The notes beneath the pieces are model-generated. The model saw only the letters and a program-made list of their open reading frames with translations. It had not been told where the DNA came from and did not search any database. Shown here one piece after another: positions 1 to 13,108 of a stretch of DNA of 64,000 nucleotides. A program made the position numbers and the translations under genes. Location of the stretch: positions 1-64,000 of the forward strand of contig JAFKDC010000018.1 in NCBI GenBank assembly GCA_017255395.1. The letters are read 5' to 3'. Source of the stretch: Enemella evansiae (GTDB lineage: Bacteria > Pseudomonadota > Alphaproteobacteria > Rhodobacterales > Rhodobacteraceae). Within the stretch, counting starts at the first letter, position 1; every line of letters begins with the position of its first letter.

Positions 1-1
1 A

Positions 2-238
2 CTGATCGCAGTGCATGGCGGGCGTGGTCATATCCCCACGCAGCGCGACCGGAAGGTCCAGCGCACGGTCGATGCCGCGCTTTATCGGAAACGCAACCTC
101 GTCGAGCGATACTTCAACACACTCAAACACTTCCGAAAAGTCGCCACGCGATACGAGAAAACCGCCCGAAATTACCTCGCGGCTGTTCTCCTGGCGTCGA
201 CGCGCCTTTGGCTCAGGTTTTATGAGTCCGCGTCCTAG
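2..238 (+). mobile_element. IS5-family transposase, C-terminal part
   Basis: This frame is open from the left window edge and ends at TAG 236-238, so only about the last 78 residues of the transposase are present. The motif YRKRNLVERYFNTLKHFRKV followed by ATRYEKTARNYLAAVLLAS is the C-terminal signature of IS5-type DDE transposases; the glutamate in VERYFN is the expected third catalytic acid. Whether the element is intact cannot be told because the rest lies outside the window. The right end of the IS probably lies around 220-243 (GAGTCCGCGTCCTAGACCC), about 35 bp before the trmFO start. That boundary is an inference, because the left terminal repeat is not visible for comparison. Confidence 0.85.
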
Positions 239-277
239 ACCCTTGGCAGAGCGCGCGGCAGCGTCTATCTGCGGCCC

Positions 278-1651
278 ATGACAGAGACATTGCATATCGT
301 GGGCGGCGGCATGGCCGGGTCCGAGGCCGCATGGCAGGCCGCAAACGCGGGCGTGAAGGTCGTGCTTCACGAGATGCGCCCGAAGGTGAAGACCTTCGCG
401 CACCAGACTGAAAACCTTGGGGAAATGGTCTGCTCCAATTCCTTCCGCTCGGATGACGACGAACAGAACGCCGTGGGCCTGCTGCATTGGGAAATGCGTC
501 AGGCGGGCGGCCTGATCATCGAAACGGCGCATAAGCACCGCCTGCCCGCCGGCGGCGCGCTGGCCGTCGACCGCGAGGCTTTCGCGGAATCGGTGACCGC
601 CGCGCTGACCGCCCATCCGAATATCACGATCACCCATGAAGAGGTCTCTGACCTGCCCGCCGAGGGCCGCTGGATCTTCGCCACCGGCCCGTTGACCTCC
701 GAGGCTCTGGGCGCCGCGATCCAGGCGGAAACCGGCGCCGACCGGCTGGCCTTCTTCGACGCCATCGCCCCCATCGTCTACGCCGAAACCATCGACATGG
801 GTGTGGCCTGGCGCCAGTCGCGCTACGACAAGGGCGAAACCGAGGAAGAACAGAAGGCCTACCTGAACTGCCCGATGACGAAGGACCAGTACGAGGCCTT
901 CATCGACGCGCTTCTGGCCGCCGACAAGACGGAATTCCACGAGGGTGAGACGGCGAAATACTTCGACGGCTGCCTGCCCATCGAGGTCATGGCGGAACGT
1001 GGCCGCGAGACCCTGCGCCACGGCCCGATGAAGCCCGTGGGCCTGACCAATGCCCACAAGCCGGACCAAAAGCCCTACGCCGTGGTCCAGTTGCGCCGGG
1101 ACAATGCGCTGGGAACGCTCTACAACATCGTCGGCTTCCAGACGAAGATGAAGTACGGCGCCCAGAATGCTGTTTTCAAAATGATTCCTGGGCTGGAAGA
1201 CGCCAGTTTCGCGCGCCTCGGCGGCATCCACCGCAACACCTTCCTGAACAGCCCGACGCTGCTGGACGCGCAGATGCGCCTGCGCTCCAGGCCCAATATC
1301 CGCTTTGCCGGTCAGGTGACCGGCGTCGAAGGCTACGTCGAATCCGCCGCCATGGGCCTGCTGGCCGGCCGCATGGCCGCTGCCGAGATCCTCGGTCACA
1401 CGCTGCCAACGGTCCCACAGGACACAGCGCACGGCGCGCTGATCCACCACATCACCGGCGGTGCCGAGGCCAAGACCTTTCAGCCGATGAACGTGAACTT
1501 CGGCCTGTTCCGCCCGCTCGAGGGCCTAAAAGGGGGCCGCCGGGGCCGCCGCGACCGCTACAAGGGCTATACCGACCGCGCCAAGGCGGAATGGTCGGGC
1601 TGGCTGCGGGATCAGGTGAACGTCACCTCGGAAGCCTCTGAAAAAGCGTGA
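278..1651 (+). CDS. trmFO: Methylenetetrahydrofolate-tRNA-(uracil-5-)-methyltransferase TrmFO
   Basis: A 457-residue flavoprotein of the usual TrmFO length. It makes 5-methyluridine at position 54 of the tRNA T-loop, using methylene-THF and FADH2 instead of SAM. The N-terminal dinucleotide-binding loop VGGGMAGSE (about residues 8-16) binds [15 protein letters not shown] and [11 protein letters not shown] carry the two conserved cysteines of the family (about residues 52 and 232), and the C-terminal [19 protein letters not shown] matches the second FAD-binding stretch. The gene starts about 35 bp after the IS right end, so its native promoter may have been displaced or may lie within IS sequence. 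It overlaps the downstream gluQRS start by 4 nt (GTGA), implying translational coupling of two tRNA-modification genes. Confidence 0.97.
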   Translation: MTETLHIVGGGMAGSEAAWQAANAGVKVVLHEMRPKVKTFAHQTENLGEMVCSNSFRSDDDEQNAVGLLHWEMRQAGGLIIETAHKHRLPAGGALAVDREAFAESVTAALTAHPNITITHEEVSDLPAEGRWIFATGPLTSEALGAAIQAETGADRLAFFDAIAPIVYAETIDMGVAWRQSRYDKGETEEEQKAYLNCPMTKDQYEAFIDALLAADKTEFHEGETAKYFDGCLPIEVMAERGRETLRHGPMKPVGLTNAHKPDQKPYAVVQLRRDNALGTLYNIVGFQTKMKYGAQNAVFKMIPGLEDASFARLGGIHRNTFLNSPTLLDAQMRLRSRPNIRFAGQVTGVEGYVESAAMGLLAGRMAAAEILGHTLPTVPQDTAHGALIHHITGGAEAKTFQPMNVNFGLFRPLEGLKGGRRGRRDRYKGYTDRAKAEWSGWLRDQVNVTSEASEKA

Positions 1652-2493
1652 CCTTCCGAACGCGCTTTGCCCCCAGCCCAACCGGGCCGCTGCATCTGGG
1701 CCACGCCTTTTCGGCGTTGACCGCCTTCGACATGGCCCAGGCAGCGGGCGGCACCTTCCTGCTTCGCATCGAGGACATCGACAGCACCCGCTCGCGCCCG
1801 GAATGGGAGCGGCGGATCCACGATGACCTGCGCTGGCTGGGCCTCGACTGGCCCGAACCGGCCCTGCGCCAGTCCGACCGGCTGCCCGCCTATCGCGCCG
1901 CCCTCGAAAGCCTCTGGTCGCAGGGCCTTCTCTATGCCTGCAGCTGCACCCGCCGCGACATCGCCGAGGCCGCCTCTGCCCCGCAGGAAGGCGCGCCGAT
2001 GATCGGCCCCGACGGCCCGGTCTACCCCGGAACCTGCCGGGGCAAGCCCCGCGGCGGGCCGCTGCCCGAAGGCGCCCTGCGGCTCGACATGGCCCGCGCG
2101 CTGGACTGCCTCGCCATGGCCGAGGTCACTTTCATCGAAACCGGACCCCGCGCGGCACCCCGGATCACGGCCCGCGCGCTTGTCGAAGCGGTCGGCGACA
2201 TCGTTCTCTCGCGCCGCGACTTTCCCGGCTCCTATCACCTGTCGGTGGTGCTCGACGACGCCGCGCAGCAGATCACCCAGGTCGTCCGGGGCGAAGACCT
2301 CTTCGACGCCACGCAGATCCACGTCGTGCTTCAGGGCCTCTTGGGCCTGCCCACGCCGATCTACCATCACCACCGCCTGATCCGCGACGATCAGGGCAAA
2401 CGCCTCGCCAAACGCGACGACGCCCGCGCCATCGCCACCTACCGGGCCGAGGGCGCCACGCCACAGGATATCCGCGCCATGGTCGGGCTCTAG
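1648..2493 (+). CDS. gluQ: Glutamyl-Q tRNA(Asp) synthetase
   Basis: A 281-residue GluRS catalytic-domain paralogue that lacks the anticodon-binding domain. This is the hallmark of GluQRS, which attaches glutamate to queuosine-34 of tRNA-Asp. Visible elements are the HIGH-type motif in [15 protein letters not shown] at the N-terminus, [13 protein letters not shown] for ATP and glutamate binding, the Cys-rich zinc site (ACSCTRRDI followed by YPGTCRGK), and the KMSKS equivalent [10 protein letters not shown] near residue 255. The GTG start sits inside the trmFO stop codon region, and no separate ribosome binding site is apparent, so translational coupling is likely. Confidence 0.95.
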   Translation: MTFRTRFAPSPTGPLHLGHAFSALTAFDMAQAAGGTFLLRIEDIDSTRSRPEWERRIHDDLRWLGLDWPEPALRQSDRLPAYRAALESLWSQGLLYACSCTRRDIAEAASAPQEGAPMIGPDGPVYPGTCRGKPRGGPLPEGALRLDMARALDCLAMAEVTFIETGPRAAPRITARALVEAVGDIVLSRRDFPGSYHLSVVLDDAAQQITQVVRGEDLFDATQIHVVLQGLLGLPTPIYHHHRLIRDDQGKRLAKRDDARAIATYRAEGATPQDIRAMVGL

Positions 2494-2535
2494 CCAAACC
2501 AAGACCCACGCCGCCGAAAAGACGCGCGCCCTGGG

Positions 2536-2580
2536 CTTCTTCTCTGTCCAAATACTCGAAAGCGACGTTCGCCCCGCGGT
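2536..2580 (+). repeat. Remnant of the dispersed intergenic repeat (copy a)
   Basis: CTTCTTCTCTGTCCAAATAC matches the left half of the family (TTCTTCTGTCC, A-rich tract, ATAYC). The GC-rich hairpin half seen in other copies is missing. It lies between the convergent gluQRS and hisI genes. Confidence 0.5.
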
Positions 2581-2586
2581 CCGGCC

Positions 2587-2943
2587 TCAGACCATGGGCG
2601 CCATCAACTCGGTCTCCTCTCCCACCACCGAGGTATAGAAGCACGACCGCCGGTTGGTGTGACAGGCCGGTCCCTCCTGCCGGACCACGGCCAGCAGGCA
2701 ATCGCGGTCGCAATCCACCCGAAGATCCACCAGTTCCTGTGTGTGTCCCGAGGTCTCGCCCTTGATCCAGAAGGCCTGCCGCGACCGCGACCAATAGGTC
2801 ACGCGCCCGGTTTCCAGCGTCTTCGCCACCGCTTCGGCAGTCATCCAGGCCATCATCAGGACTTCGCCGGTCCCCTCTGCCTGGGCGATACAAGGGATCA
2901 GGCCGCGCGGGTCATAGACCAAGGTCGCAGGATCGAAGGGCAT
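2587..2943 (-). CDS. hisI: Phosphoribosyl-AMP cyclohydrolase
   Basis: 118 residues, the usual size of stand-alone HisI. The enzyme opens the purine ring of PR-AMP, the third step of histidine synthesis. The family core is plain: VLMMAWMTAEAVAKTLETG, VTYWSRSRQAFWIKGETSG, then the metal-binding stretch VDCDRDCLLAVVRQEGPACH with the zinc cysteines and the Asp pair. The start is the ATG at 2943 (MPFDPATLVYD); the reading frame continues upstream, but the extension has no resemblance to the family. The ATG lies about 80 bp from the start of the divergent scaffold gene at 3025, so they share one short promoter region. Confidence 0.96.
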   Translation of the reverse strand: MPFDPATLVYDPRGLIPCIAQAEGTGEVLMMAWMTAEAVAKTLETGRVTYWSRSRQAFWIKGETSGHTQELVDLRVDCDRDCLLAVVRQEGPACHTNRRSCFYTSVVGEETELMAPMV

Positions 2944-3024
2944 GGGCAAAAACCTTTTGCTTGTCTGGGTGCGATGCCTATGTATGGAACTCACGGCCAA
3001 AGGGAAACCACGAGGACGCAGCCA

Positions 3025-3477
3025 ATGTCCGGCGAGACCGATCTTATAAAGCTCTATTCCGGGCGCATCCTTGAACTGGCCGCGGATATCCCGCGCCTCG
3101 GGCGGCTGGATGCCCCCGGCGCCACCGTCAAGAAGCGCTCGCCGCTCTGCGGCTCGACCGTGACCGTCGACCTGGTGATGGAAGACGGCAGGGTCGCCGA
3201 CTACGCGCAGGATGTGAAGGCCTGCGCGCTTGGGCAGGCAGCCGCCTCGGTCGTGGGCGGCGCAATCCTCGGCTGCACCCCGGACCAGATCGCCCGTGCC
3301 CGTGACATGCTGCGCGCCATGCTGAAAGAGGACGGGCCGACGCCCGAGGCCCCCTTCGACGGGCTGGAGGTGCTTCGCCCGGCACAGGCCTACAAGAACC
3401 GCCACGCCTCCATCCTGCTGGCGCTCGACGCCGCCACCGAGGCGGCAGAGATCGCCCGCGTGAACCGGACCGCCTGA
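3025..3477 (+). CDS. Iron-sulfur cluster assembly scaffold protein (NifU/IscU-like)
   Basis: 150 residues beginning MSGETDLIKLYSGRILELAA. The layout matches the IscU/NifU N-terminal fold: SPLCGSTVTVDLVMEDGRVADYAQDVKACALGQAAASVV. The first (PLCG) and second (KACALG) conserved cysteines are present, but the third IscU cysteine is not obvious in the C-terminal part (YKNRHASILLALDAA). This makes it a divergent member whose clients are unknown. I place the start at ATG 3025 because homology to the fold begins there; the frame is open further upstream without family resemblance. A GC-rich hairpin follows the stop codon. Confidence 0.85.
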   Translation: MSGETDLIKLYSGRILELAADIPRLGRLDAPGATVKKRSPLCGSTVTVDLVMEDGRVADYAQDVKACALGQAAASVVGGAILGCTPDQIARARDMLRAMLKEDGPTPEAPFDGLEVLRPAQAYKNRHASILLALDAATEAAEIARVNRTA

Positions 3478-3478
3478 C

Positions 3479-3509
3479 GGCCCCATCGCTTTCCGCGCAG
3501 CGAAGGGCC
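3479..3509 (+). terminator. GC-rich hairpin after the scaffold gene
   Basis: GGCCC pairs with GGGCC around an inner stem TCGCT/AGCGA, starting 2 nt after the stop codon. There is no T-run, so intrinsic termination is uncertain. Confidence 0.35.
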
Positions 3510-3584
3510 GGGTCGAACCGGCGCGCCTCACGTCCGGCATTCTGGCCCCGGACCGGGGCGGACCGCGCTCACCTTCGACCAAAC

Positions 3585-3620
3585 AAAAAAACCGCCGCGC
3601 TCCGGGGATGGAGGCGGCGG
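3585..3620 (-). terminator. Rho-independent terminator of the small SOS-linked gene
   Basis: Read on the minus strand, a stem of GCGGCGG plus GGAG or CTCC pairing (11 bp with one bulge, loop of 6) is followed directly by a run of seven Ts (3591-3585). It lies 130 nt past the stop codon of the 40-codon gene at 3750-3872 and is in the correct orientation to end that transcript. Confidence 0.75.
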
Positions 3621-3749
3621 AAAGGCGCGCGTTTTGGGCGCCGGATCGGATCGGTCACAGGCAGTGGAACCGGGGTTGGGGACAGGCCGGCACGCTGTCG
3701 GGACAGACAGATGCCGCGATCCGGGACAGGAACACGCAGGCAGAAAAGG

Positions 3750-3872
3750 TTACAAAAGCACCGGAAGATGCAGCGCACAGACGAGGATGACGATCAGAGA
3801 CAGCCCGCCAAGGGCATCCTGCCACAGCCCGTCGTGGTCACGGGTCAGGGCGGTTTTGACGATCTCGAACAT
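3750..3872 (-). CDS. 40-residue single-span membrane peptide, predicted LexA-controlled
   Basis: A short gene: ATG 3872-3870, TAA 3752-3750. A good ribosome binding site, GGAGA, sits 9-10 nt before the start. The peptide begins MFEIVKTALTRDHDGLWQDA, a short charged N-terminus, and ends with one hydrophobic span (LGGLSLIVILVCALHLPVLL), so it is expected in the inner membrane. It has its own transcription unit: a LexA box 64 bp upstream (3936-3950) and an intrinsic terminator downstream (3585-3620). The neighbours recG and ligA are DNA repair genes. By analogy with SidA of Caulobacter (an SOS-induced 29-residue membrane peptide that blocks division), a division-inhibitor role is possible, but I see no sequence match to SidA and infer this only from size, topology and regulation. 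Confidence 0.75.
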   Translation of the reverse strand: MFEIVKTALTRDHDGLWQDALGGLSLIVILVCALHLPVLL

Positions 3873-3935
3873 GGGCTGTCTCTCCATCGGCTGTTTTGTT
3901 ACCCATTTGTTCTCATTTTCTTAACGTCATGTAAA

Positions 3936-3950
3936 GAACTTTTTGAGAAC
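3936..3950 (-). promoter_or_regulatory. LexA (SOS) box upstream of the 40-residue peptide gene
   Basis: On the minus strand the site reads GTTCTCAAAAAGTTC, a perfect match to the alphaproteobacterial LexA consensus GTTC-N7-GTTC. It ends 64 bp before the ATG at 3872 and partly overlaps TTTACA, a possible -35 element. A further GTTC lies 10 bp upstream (3957-3960) but with N6 spacing, outside the consensus. Confidence 0.75.
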
Positions 3951-3978
3951 ATTTGAGAACAAAGTATAACTGGGCGGG

Positions 3979-9097
<5,119 letters not shown>

Positions 9098-9148
9098 GGG
9101 CCGTCTCCGGGTGATGTCTGTGCCTGCGGAAAACCTGAGCCAAAAAGG

Positions 9149-9163
9149 TTAACGCCCTGTTAC
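9149..9163 (-). promoter_or_regulatory. Candidate CtrA box upstream of ctrA
   Basis: TTAA-N7-TTAC, one mismatch from the CtrA consensus TTAA-N7-TTAA, centred about 60 bp before the ctrA ATG. A GANTC site lies 14 bp further upstream. The position suits autoregulation of ctrA. Confidence 0.5.
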
Positions 9164-9190
9164 CATACCCTGATCAGATTCGATTTCCAC

Positions 9191-9469
9191 TCAAGGTTGC
9201 CGATATTTCTGAACCCGCGTGACCTTGAGCGCATCTTCGCCGTGCTCTGTCGCGGCGCGCACCCATTCCAGCAGTTCCTCTTCCGACAGGCTGTAGCGGT
9301 CCTGCGCCTGGTCCGGCGACAGCAGCCCGTACCGGACCGCCTTCACCACCGCCGCCTTGCGCGAGGCCACCCAGCGCCGGGTTTCCGACGGCGGCAGATC
9401 GGCCCGGGTCATGACCGTGCCATCCGGCAGCTTGACGGCCCGCGGACCGTCCACTTTCTTGAGGTACAT
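9191..9469 (-). CDS. sciP: SciP-type CtrA inhibitor (DUF1153)
   Basis: 92 residues with the DUF1153 signature: PDGTVMTRADLPPSETRRWV, then ASRKAAVVKAVRYGLLSPDQ and LSEEELLEWVRAA, a helix-turn-helix that ends the family fold. SciP binds CtrA on DNA and prevents RNA polymerase recruitment in Caulobacter. Its location immediately upstream of ctrA supports the name. A degenerate CtrA-like box at 9517-9531 lies about 50 bp before the ATG, so CtrA may control its own inhibitor. Confidence 0.93.
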   Translation of the reverse strand: MYLKKVDGPRAVKLPDGTVMTRADLPPSETRRWVASRKAAVVKAVRYGLLSPDQAQDRYSLSEEELLEWVRAATEHGEDALKVTRVQKYRQP

Positions 9470-9516
9470 GGGCAGCTCTCCGAACCGTGAACCCGGCCCA
9501 TAAAGCCCGGCGGGAT

Positions 9517-9531
9517 TTAACGACGGCTAAA
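9517..9531 (-). promoter_or_regulatory. Degenerate CtrA-like box upstream of sciP
   Basis: TTAA-N7-TAAA on the plus strand, one mismatch from TTAA-N7-TTAA, between sciP (minus) and mnmA (plus). It abuts the mnmA -35 element at 9540, so it could affect either gene. Confidence 0.35.
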
Positions 9532-9539
9532 ACCGCCCC

Positions 9540-9567
9540 TTGAGAGTGTGTCGGATTTTCCTATATT
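9540..9567 (+). promoter_or_regulatory. Sigma-70-type promoter of mnmA
   Basis: TTGAGA (9540-9545), 16-bp spacer, TATATT (9562-9567). A transcript starting near 9574 would have a short leader with an AGGA ribosome binding site at 9582-9585. This supports the ATG at 9594 and argues against a TTG start at 9540. Confidence 0.6.
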
Positions 9568-9593
9568 CGCGCGGAACCTTCAGGATATGTCCC

Positions 9594-10736
9594 ATGCCCC
9601 TTGATACGCGCCCGCTGAACTCGCTGGGCCTGCCGAAGCCGCCATCCGAAACCCGCGTCGTCGTCGCCATGTCCGGCGGCGTCGACAGTTCGGTCGTTGC
9701 CGCGATGCTCAAAGAGGAAGGCTACGACGTGGTCGGCGTGACGCTTCAGCTGTACGACCACGGCGCGGCGCTGGCCAAGAAGGGCGCCTGCTGTGCGGGC
9801 ATCGACATCCACGACGCGCGCCGCGTGGCCGAGGAAATGGGCTTTCCGCATTACGTGCTGGACTACGAGAACATCTTCCGCGACGCGGTGATCGAGGAGT
9901 TCGCCGAAAGCTACCTTGGCGGCGCCACCCCGGTCCCCTGCATCCGCTGCAACGAGCGGGTGAAATTCAAGGATCTGCTTGAAACCGCGAAGGACCTGGA
10001 AGCCGACTGCATGGCCACGGGCCACTACATCCAGCGCCTGGCCGGTGAAAACGGCCCGGAACTGCATTCCGCCGCCGATGCCAACCGCGACCAGAGCTAC
10101 TTCCTGTTCTCGACCACGCCCGAGCAGCTGTCCTTCCTGCGCTTCCCGCTGGGCCACCTGCCCTCGAAGGACGCGACGCGCGAACTGGCGGCGAAATACG
10201 GCCTCGCCGTGGCCGACAAGCCGGATTCGCAGGACATCTGCTTCGTGCCCGACGGCAATTATGCCAGCGTGATCGAGAAACTGCGCCCCGGGGCCGCCGA
10301 ACCGGGCGAAATCGTCCACGCCGACGGTCGCGTTCTGGGCAAGCACCGGGGTGTCATCCACTATACCATCGGCCAGCGCCGCGGGCTGGGCATCGGCGGG
10401 CTGTCGGAACCGCTCTACGTGGTCCGCCTCGACGTCGACAGCAAACGCGTGGTCGTGGGCCCCAAGGAGATGCTCGCCACCCGCACCGTCCCGGTGCGCG
10501 AGATCAACTGGCTGGGCGACGCGCCCTTCACCAGCCGCGCGGAATGGAACCTGTCGGTCAAGGTCCGCTCGACCCGCCCCCCCCGCGAGGCGGTGATCCG
10601 CCCGCTGTCGGAGACCACGGCGGAGGTCGAGCTTCTGACGCCCGAGGAAGGCATCAGCCCCGGGCAGGCCTGCGTCTTCTACGACCCCGAGGGCACGCGC
10701 ATCTTCGGCGGCGGCTGGATCTGGCGCGGGCAGTAG
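9594..10736 (+). CDS. mnmA: tRNA-specific 2-thiouridylase MnmA
   Basis: 380 residues from ATG 9594 ([15 protein letters not shown]). MnmA transfers sulfur to wobble U34 of tRNA-Lys, tRNA-Glu and tRNA-Gln using ATP. The PP-loop [18 protein letters not shown] lies at about residues 20-37. The catalytic cysteines are in [14 protein letters not shown] and in [12 protein letters not shown], and [14 protein letters not shown] marks the central domain. Upstream of 9594 the frame is open to a TTG at 9540, but that triplet is the -35 hexamer of the promoter, so the shorter start is preferred. Confidence 0.96.
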   Translation: MPLDTRPLNSLGLPKPPSETRVVVAMSGGVDSSVVAAMLKEEGYDVVGVTLQLYDHGAALAKKGACCAGIDIHDARRVAEEMGFPHYVLDYENIFRDAVIEEFAESYLGGATPVPCIRCNERVKFKDLLETAKDLEADCMATGHYIQRLAGENGPELHSAADANRDQSYFLFSTTPEQLSFLRFPLGHLPSKDATRELAAKYGLAVADKPDSQDICFVPDGNYASVIEKLRPGAAEPGEIVHADGRVLGKHRGVIHYTIGQRRGLGIGGLSEPLYVVRLDVDSKRVVVGPKEMLATRTVPVREINWLGDAPFTSRAEWNLSVKVRSTRPPREAVIRPLSETTAEVELLTPEEGISPGQACVFYDPEGTRIFGGGWIWRGQ

Positions 10737-10795
10737 CCCCCCGCGCGCCCGAAACACCTGACACAGGCGCAAGACCGGACAGCCCGGCGACAGGC

Positions 10796-10839
10796 TTGCA
10801 TCGCGCCCTCCTCTCGGCCACAATCTGAACAAGCGTTCA
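10796..10839 (+). promoter_or_regulatory. Promoter with overlapping inverted-repeat operator, valine-catabolism genes
   Basis: TTGCAT (10796-10801), 17-bp spacer, CACAAT (10819-10824). The inverted repeat TGAAC-AAGC-GTTCA (10826-10839) covers the expected transcription start. Its form suits a TetR- or MerR-type repressor of acyl-CoA metabolism, but no regulator gene is adjacent. Confidence 0.45.
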
Positions 10840-10863
10840 TTTCACACCGGGAGGGAGGCCGCG

Positions 10864-12003
10864 ATGGATTTTGCGCTGAGCGAGGAGCAGACGGCGATCT
10901 TCGACATGGCGCATGGCTTCGGACAAGAGGCCATCGCCCCCAACGCCCGCCAGTGGGAGGCCGAGGGCACGATCCCCAAGGATCTCTGGCCGCAGCTCGG
11001 CGCGCTTGGCTTCGGCGGGCTCTACGTCAGCGAAGAGGCGGGCGGCGCCGGTCTGACGCGCCTCGATGCGACGCTGGTCTTCGAGGCGCTCTCCATGGCC
11101 TGCCCCTCTGTCGCGGCCTTCCTGTCCATCCACAACATGTGCGCGCGCATGATCGACGCCTATGGCAGCGACGAACTGAAAGCCCGCGTGCTGCCCGGCG
11201 CCGTGGCCATGACCACCGTGCTCAGCTACTGCCTGACCGAACCCGGCTCCGGCTCGGACGCCGCCGCGCTGAAGACCCGCGCCGAGAAAACCAACGAGGG
11301 CTACCGCCTGACCGGCACCAAGGCCTTCATCTCGGGCGGCGGCTACTCTGACGGCTACGTGACCATGGTGCGCACCGGCGTGGATGGGCCGAAGGGAATC
11401 TCGACGGTCTATGTCGAGGCGGGCAGCGACGGCCTGTCCTTCGGCGGGCTCGAGGACAAGATGGGCTGGAAATCCCAGCCCACCCGTCAGGTGCAGTTCG
11501 ACGCCTGCCCGGTGCCGCACGGCAACCTCGTCGGCACCGAGGGCGACGGCTTCAAATACGCCATGGCCGGGCTGGACGGCGGCCGCCTGAACATCGCCGC
11601 CTGCTCGCTGGGCGCCGCGCAACAGGCCCTGACACAGACCCTGCAATACATGGGCGAACGGCAGGCCTTCGGCCAGAGCATCGACCGCTTCCAGGCGCTG
11701 CAATTCCGAATCGCGGACATGGAGACAGACCTTCAGGCCGCCCGCATCTTCCTGCGGCAGGCCGCCTGGAAGCTCGACACCGGGGCGCCGGACGCCACGG
11801 CCTTCTGCGCCATGGCCAAGAAACTGGTGACGGAAACCGGCTCGCGCGTGGCTGACATGTGCCTGCAACTGCACGGCGGCTACGGCTACCTTGCCGACTA
11901 CGGCGTGGAAAAGATCGTCCGCGACCTGCGCGTGCACCAGATCCTCGAAGGCACCAACGAGATCATGCGCCTGATCGTGGCACGCCATCTCCTCTCGCGC
12001 TGA
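10864..12003 (+). CDS. Acyl-CoA dehydrogenase, probably isobutyryl-CoA dehydrogenase
   Basis: 379 residues, a standard short-chain FAD acyl-CoA dehydrogenase. YCLTEPGSGSDAAALKT is the FAD/substrate signature, and the catalytic base should be E362 in QILEGTNEIMR, at the position used by short/branched-chain enzymes. It would oxidise isobutyryl-CoA to methacrylyl-CoA. The substrate is inferred from the neighbours: a 3-hydroxyisobutyryl-CoA hydrolase and 3-hydroxyisobutyrate dehydrogenase follow on the same strand, giving three steps of valine catabolism. The strong ribosome binding site GGGAGGGAGG precedes the ATG. A pair of perfect palindromes begins 2 nt after the stop codon. Confidence 0.88.
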   Translation: MDFALSEEQTAIFDMAHGFGQEAIAPNARQWEAEGTIPKDLWPQLGALGFGGLYVSEEAGGAGLTRLDATLVFEALSMACPSVAAFLSIHNMCARMIDAYGSDELKARVLPGAVAMTTVLSYCLTEPGSGSDAAALKTRAEKTNEGYRLTGTKAFISGGGYSDGYVTMVRTGVDGPKGISTVYVEAGSDGLSFGGLEDKMGWKSQPTRQVQFDACPVPHGNLVGTEGDGFKYAMAGLDGGRLNIAACSLGAAQQALTQTLQYMGERQAFGQSIDRFQALQFRIADMETDLQAARIFLRQAAWKLDTGAPDATAFCAMAKKLVTETGSRVADMCLQLHGGYGYLADYGVEKIVRDLRVHQILEGTNEIMRLIVARHLLSR

Positions 12004-12004
12004 C

Positions 12005-12050
12005 GCAAATTCCTTCGAAGGAATTTGCAAAAGTTTTCGAAAACTTTTGC
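12005..12050. repeat. Twin perfect palindromes (copy 1)
   Basis: Two 24-nt perfect palindromes sharing two bases: the first (12005-12028) has arms AAATTCC/GGAATTT around TTCGAA, the second (12027-12050) has arms AAAAGTTT/AAACTTTT around TCGA. They begin 2 nt after the upstream stop codon. There is no T-run. The same architecture recurs at 39963-40010 and 49562-49603. Confidence 0.85.
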
Positions 12051-12067
12051 CCCGGAAAGACGCACCC

Positions 12068-13105
12068 TTGTCCGATATCCAGATCCGCACCGAAGGCCGC
12101 GCCGGCCGCATCACGCTGACCCGCCCGAAAGCGCTCAACGCCCTCACCTACGCCATGTGCACCGCCATCGAAGAGGCGCTGGACAGCTGGCGCAACGATG
12201 ACAGCGTCGCCCTGGTCGTTCTGGACGCCGAGGGCGACAAAGCCTTCTGCGCGGGCGGCGATATTGCCGAGATGTACCGCACCGGCACGGCGGGCGACTA
12301 CGGTTACGCGCGCCGATTCTGGCGGGACGAGTATCGCCTGAACGCCAAGCTGGCCGACTACCCCAAGCCGGTCGTGGCTTTCCTGCAGGGCCTCACCATG
12401 GGCGGCGGCGTGGGCCTCGGCGGCCATGTCTCGCACCGGATCACCGGCGAAAGCAGCCAGGTCTCCATGCCGGAATGCGGCATCGGTTTCGTGCCGGACG
12501 TGGGCGGCACCTATCGCCTTGCCCGGGCACCGGGTCGCCTTGGCGCCTATCTTGGCCTGACCGCCGCCCGCATGGGGCCAGGCGATGCGATCCATGCGGG
12601 GTTTGCCGACAGCTTCGTGCCCGAGGCGCGCTGGCCCGACCTGAAGGCCGCTCTGGTCCGCTCGGGCGATCCCGACGCCATCGCCGCCCAGAGCGATACG
12701 CCGCCCGACAGCCCGCTTGCCGCGGCGCAGCCCGAGATCGACGCGGCCTTCGCGGGCACCGACCTGCCCGCCATCCTCGACCGCTTGAAGGCTTCCGGCA
12801 CGCCGCTCGCGCAGCAGGCGCTGAAGGCCATGGGGCGCAACGCGCCCCTGTCCATGGCCACGACCCTGCGGATGCTGGACTGTCTTGGCCCCGATGCCAC
12901 AATCCGCGACGCGCTGGAGCTGGAATACCGGGTCAGCCACCGCATCATGGAACAGGGGGACTTCCTCGAAGGCATCCGCGCCGCCATCATCGACAAGGAC
13001 CGCAGCCCGCGCTGGCGTCACGGTGCCTTTTCCGTCCCCGCCGGGGCCGTCGAGGCGCTGCTGGCCCCGCTTGGCCCCGACACGCTGACCCTTGAGGAGG
13101 ACTAG
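12068..13105 (+). CDS. 3-hydroxyisobutyryl-CoA hydrolase (enoyl-CoA hydratase family)
   Basis: 345 residues if started at TTG 12068 (MSDIQIRTEGRAGRITL); GGAAAG lies about 8 nt before it, whereas the alternative TTG at 12047 lies inside the palindrome and has no ribosome binding site. The crotonase fold is clear: KALNALTYAMC, the oxyanion loop KAFCAGGDIAEMYRTG, and MPECGIGFVPDVGGTYRLAR with the acidic residues found in HIBCH-type hydrolases. The C-terminal extension of about 100 residues is also typical of HIBCH rather than of hydratases. It releases 3-hydroxyisobutyrate for the MmsB encoded 3 nt downstream. No separate methacrylyl-CoA hydratase gene is present in the window. Confidence 0.88.
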   Translation: MSDIQIRTEGRAGRITLTRPKALNALTYAMCTAIEEALDSWRNDDSVALVVLDAEGDKAFCAGGDIAEMYRTGTAGDYGYARRFWRDEYRLNAKLADYPKPVVAFLQGLTMGGGVGLGGHVSHRITGESSQVSMPECGIGFVPDVGGTYRLARAPGRLGAYLGLTAARMGPGDAIHAGFADSFVPEARWPDLKAALVRSGDPDAIAAQSDTPPDSPLAAAQPEIDAAFAGTDLPAILDRLKASGTPLAQQALKAMGRNAPLSMATTLRMLDCLGPDATIRDALELEYRVSHRIMEQGDFLEGIRAAIIDKDRSPRWRHGAFSVPAGAVEALLAPLGPDTLTLEED

Positions 13106-13108
13106 ACC

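Noticed and set aside
3569-3790. Two 60-70 codon frames in the gap after the scaffold gene
   Set aside because: They overlap the intrinsic terminator and the membrane-peptide gene, have no ribosome binding site, and are Arg/Pro-rich.
3947-3960. A second LexA half-site pair GAAC-N6-GAAC
   Set aside because: Spacing is one base short of the N7 consensus; only 3936-3950 fits.
9540-9593. TTG start giving an 18-residue longer MnmA
   Set aside because: The TTG is part of a good -35 hexamer and the ATG at 9594 has a ribosome binding site and the family N-terminus.
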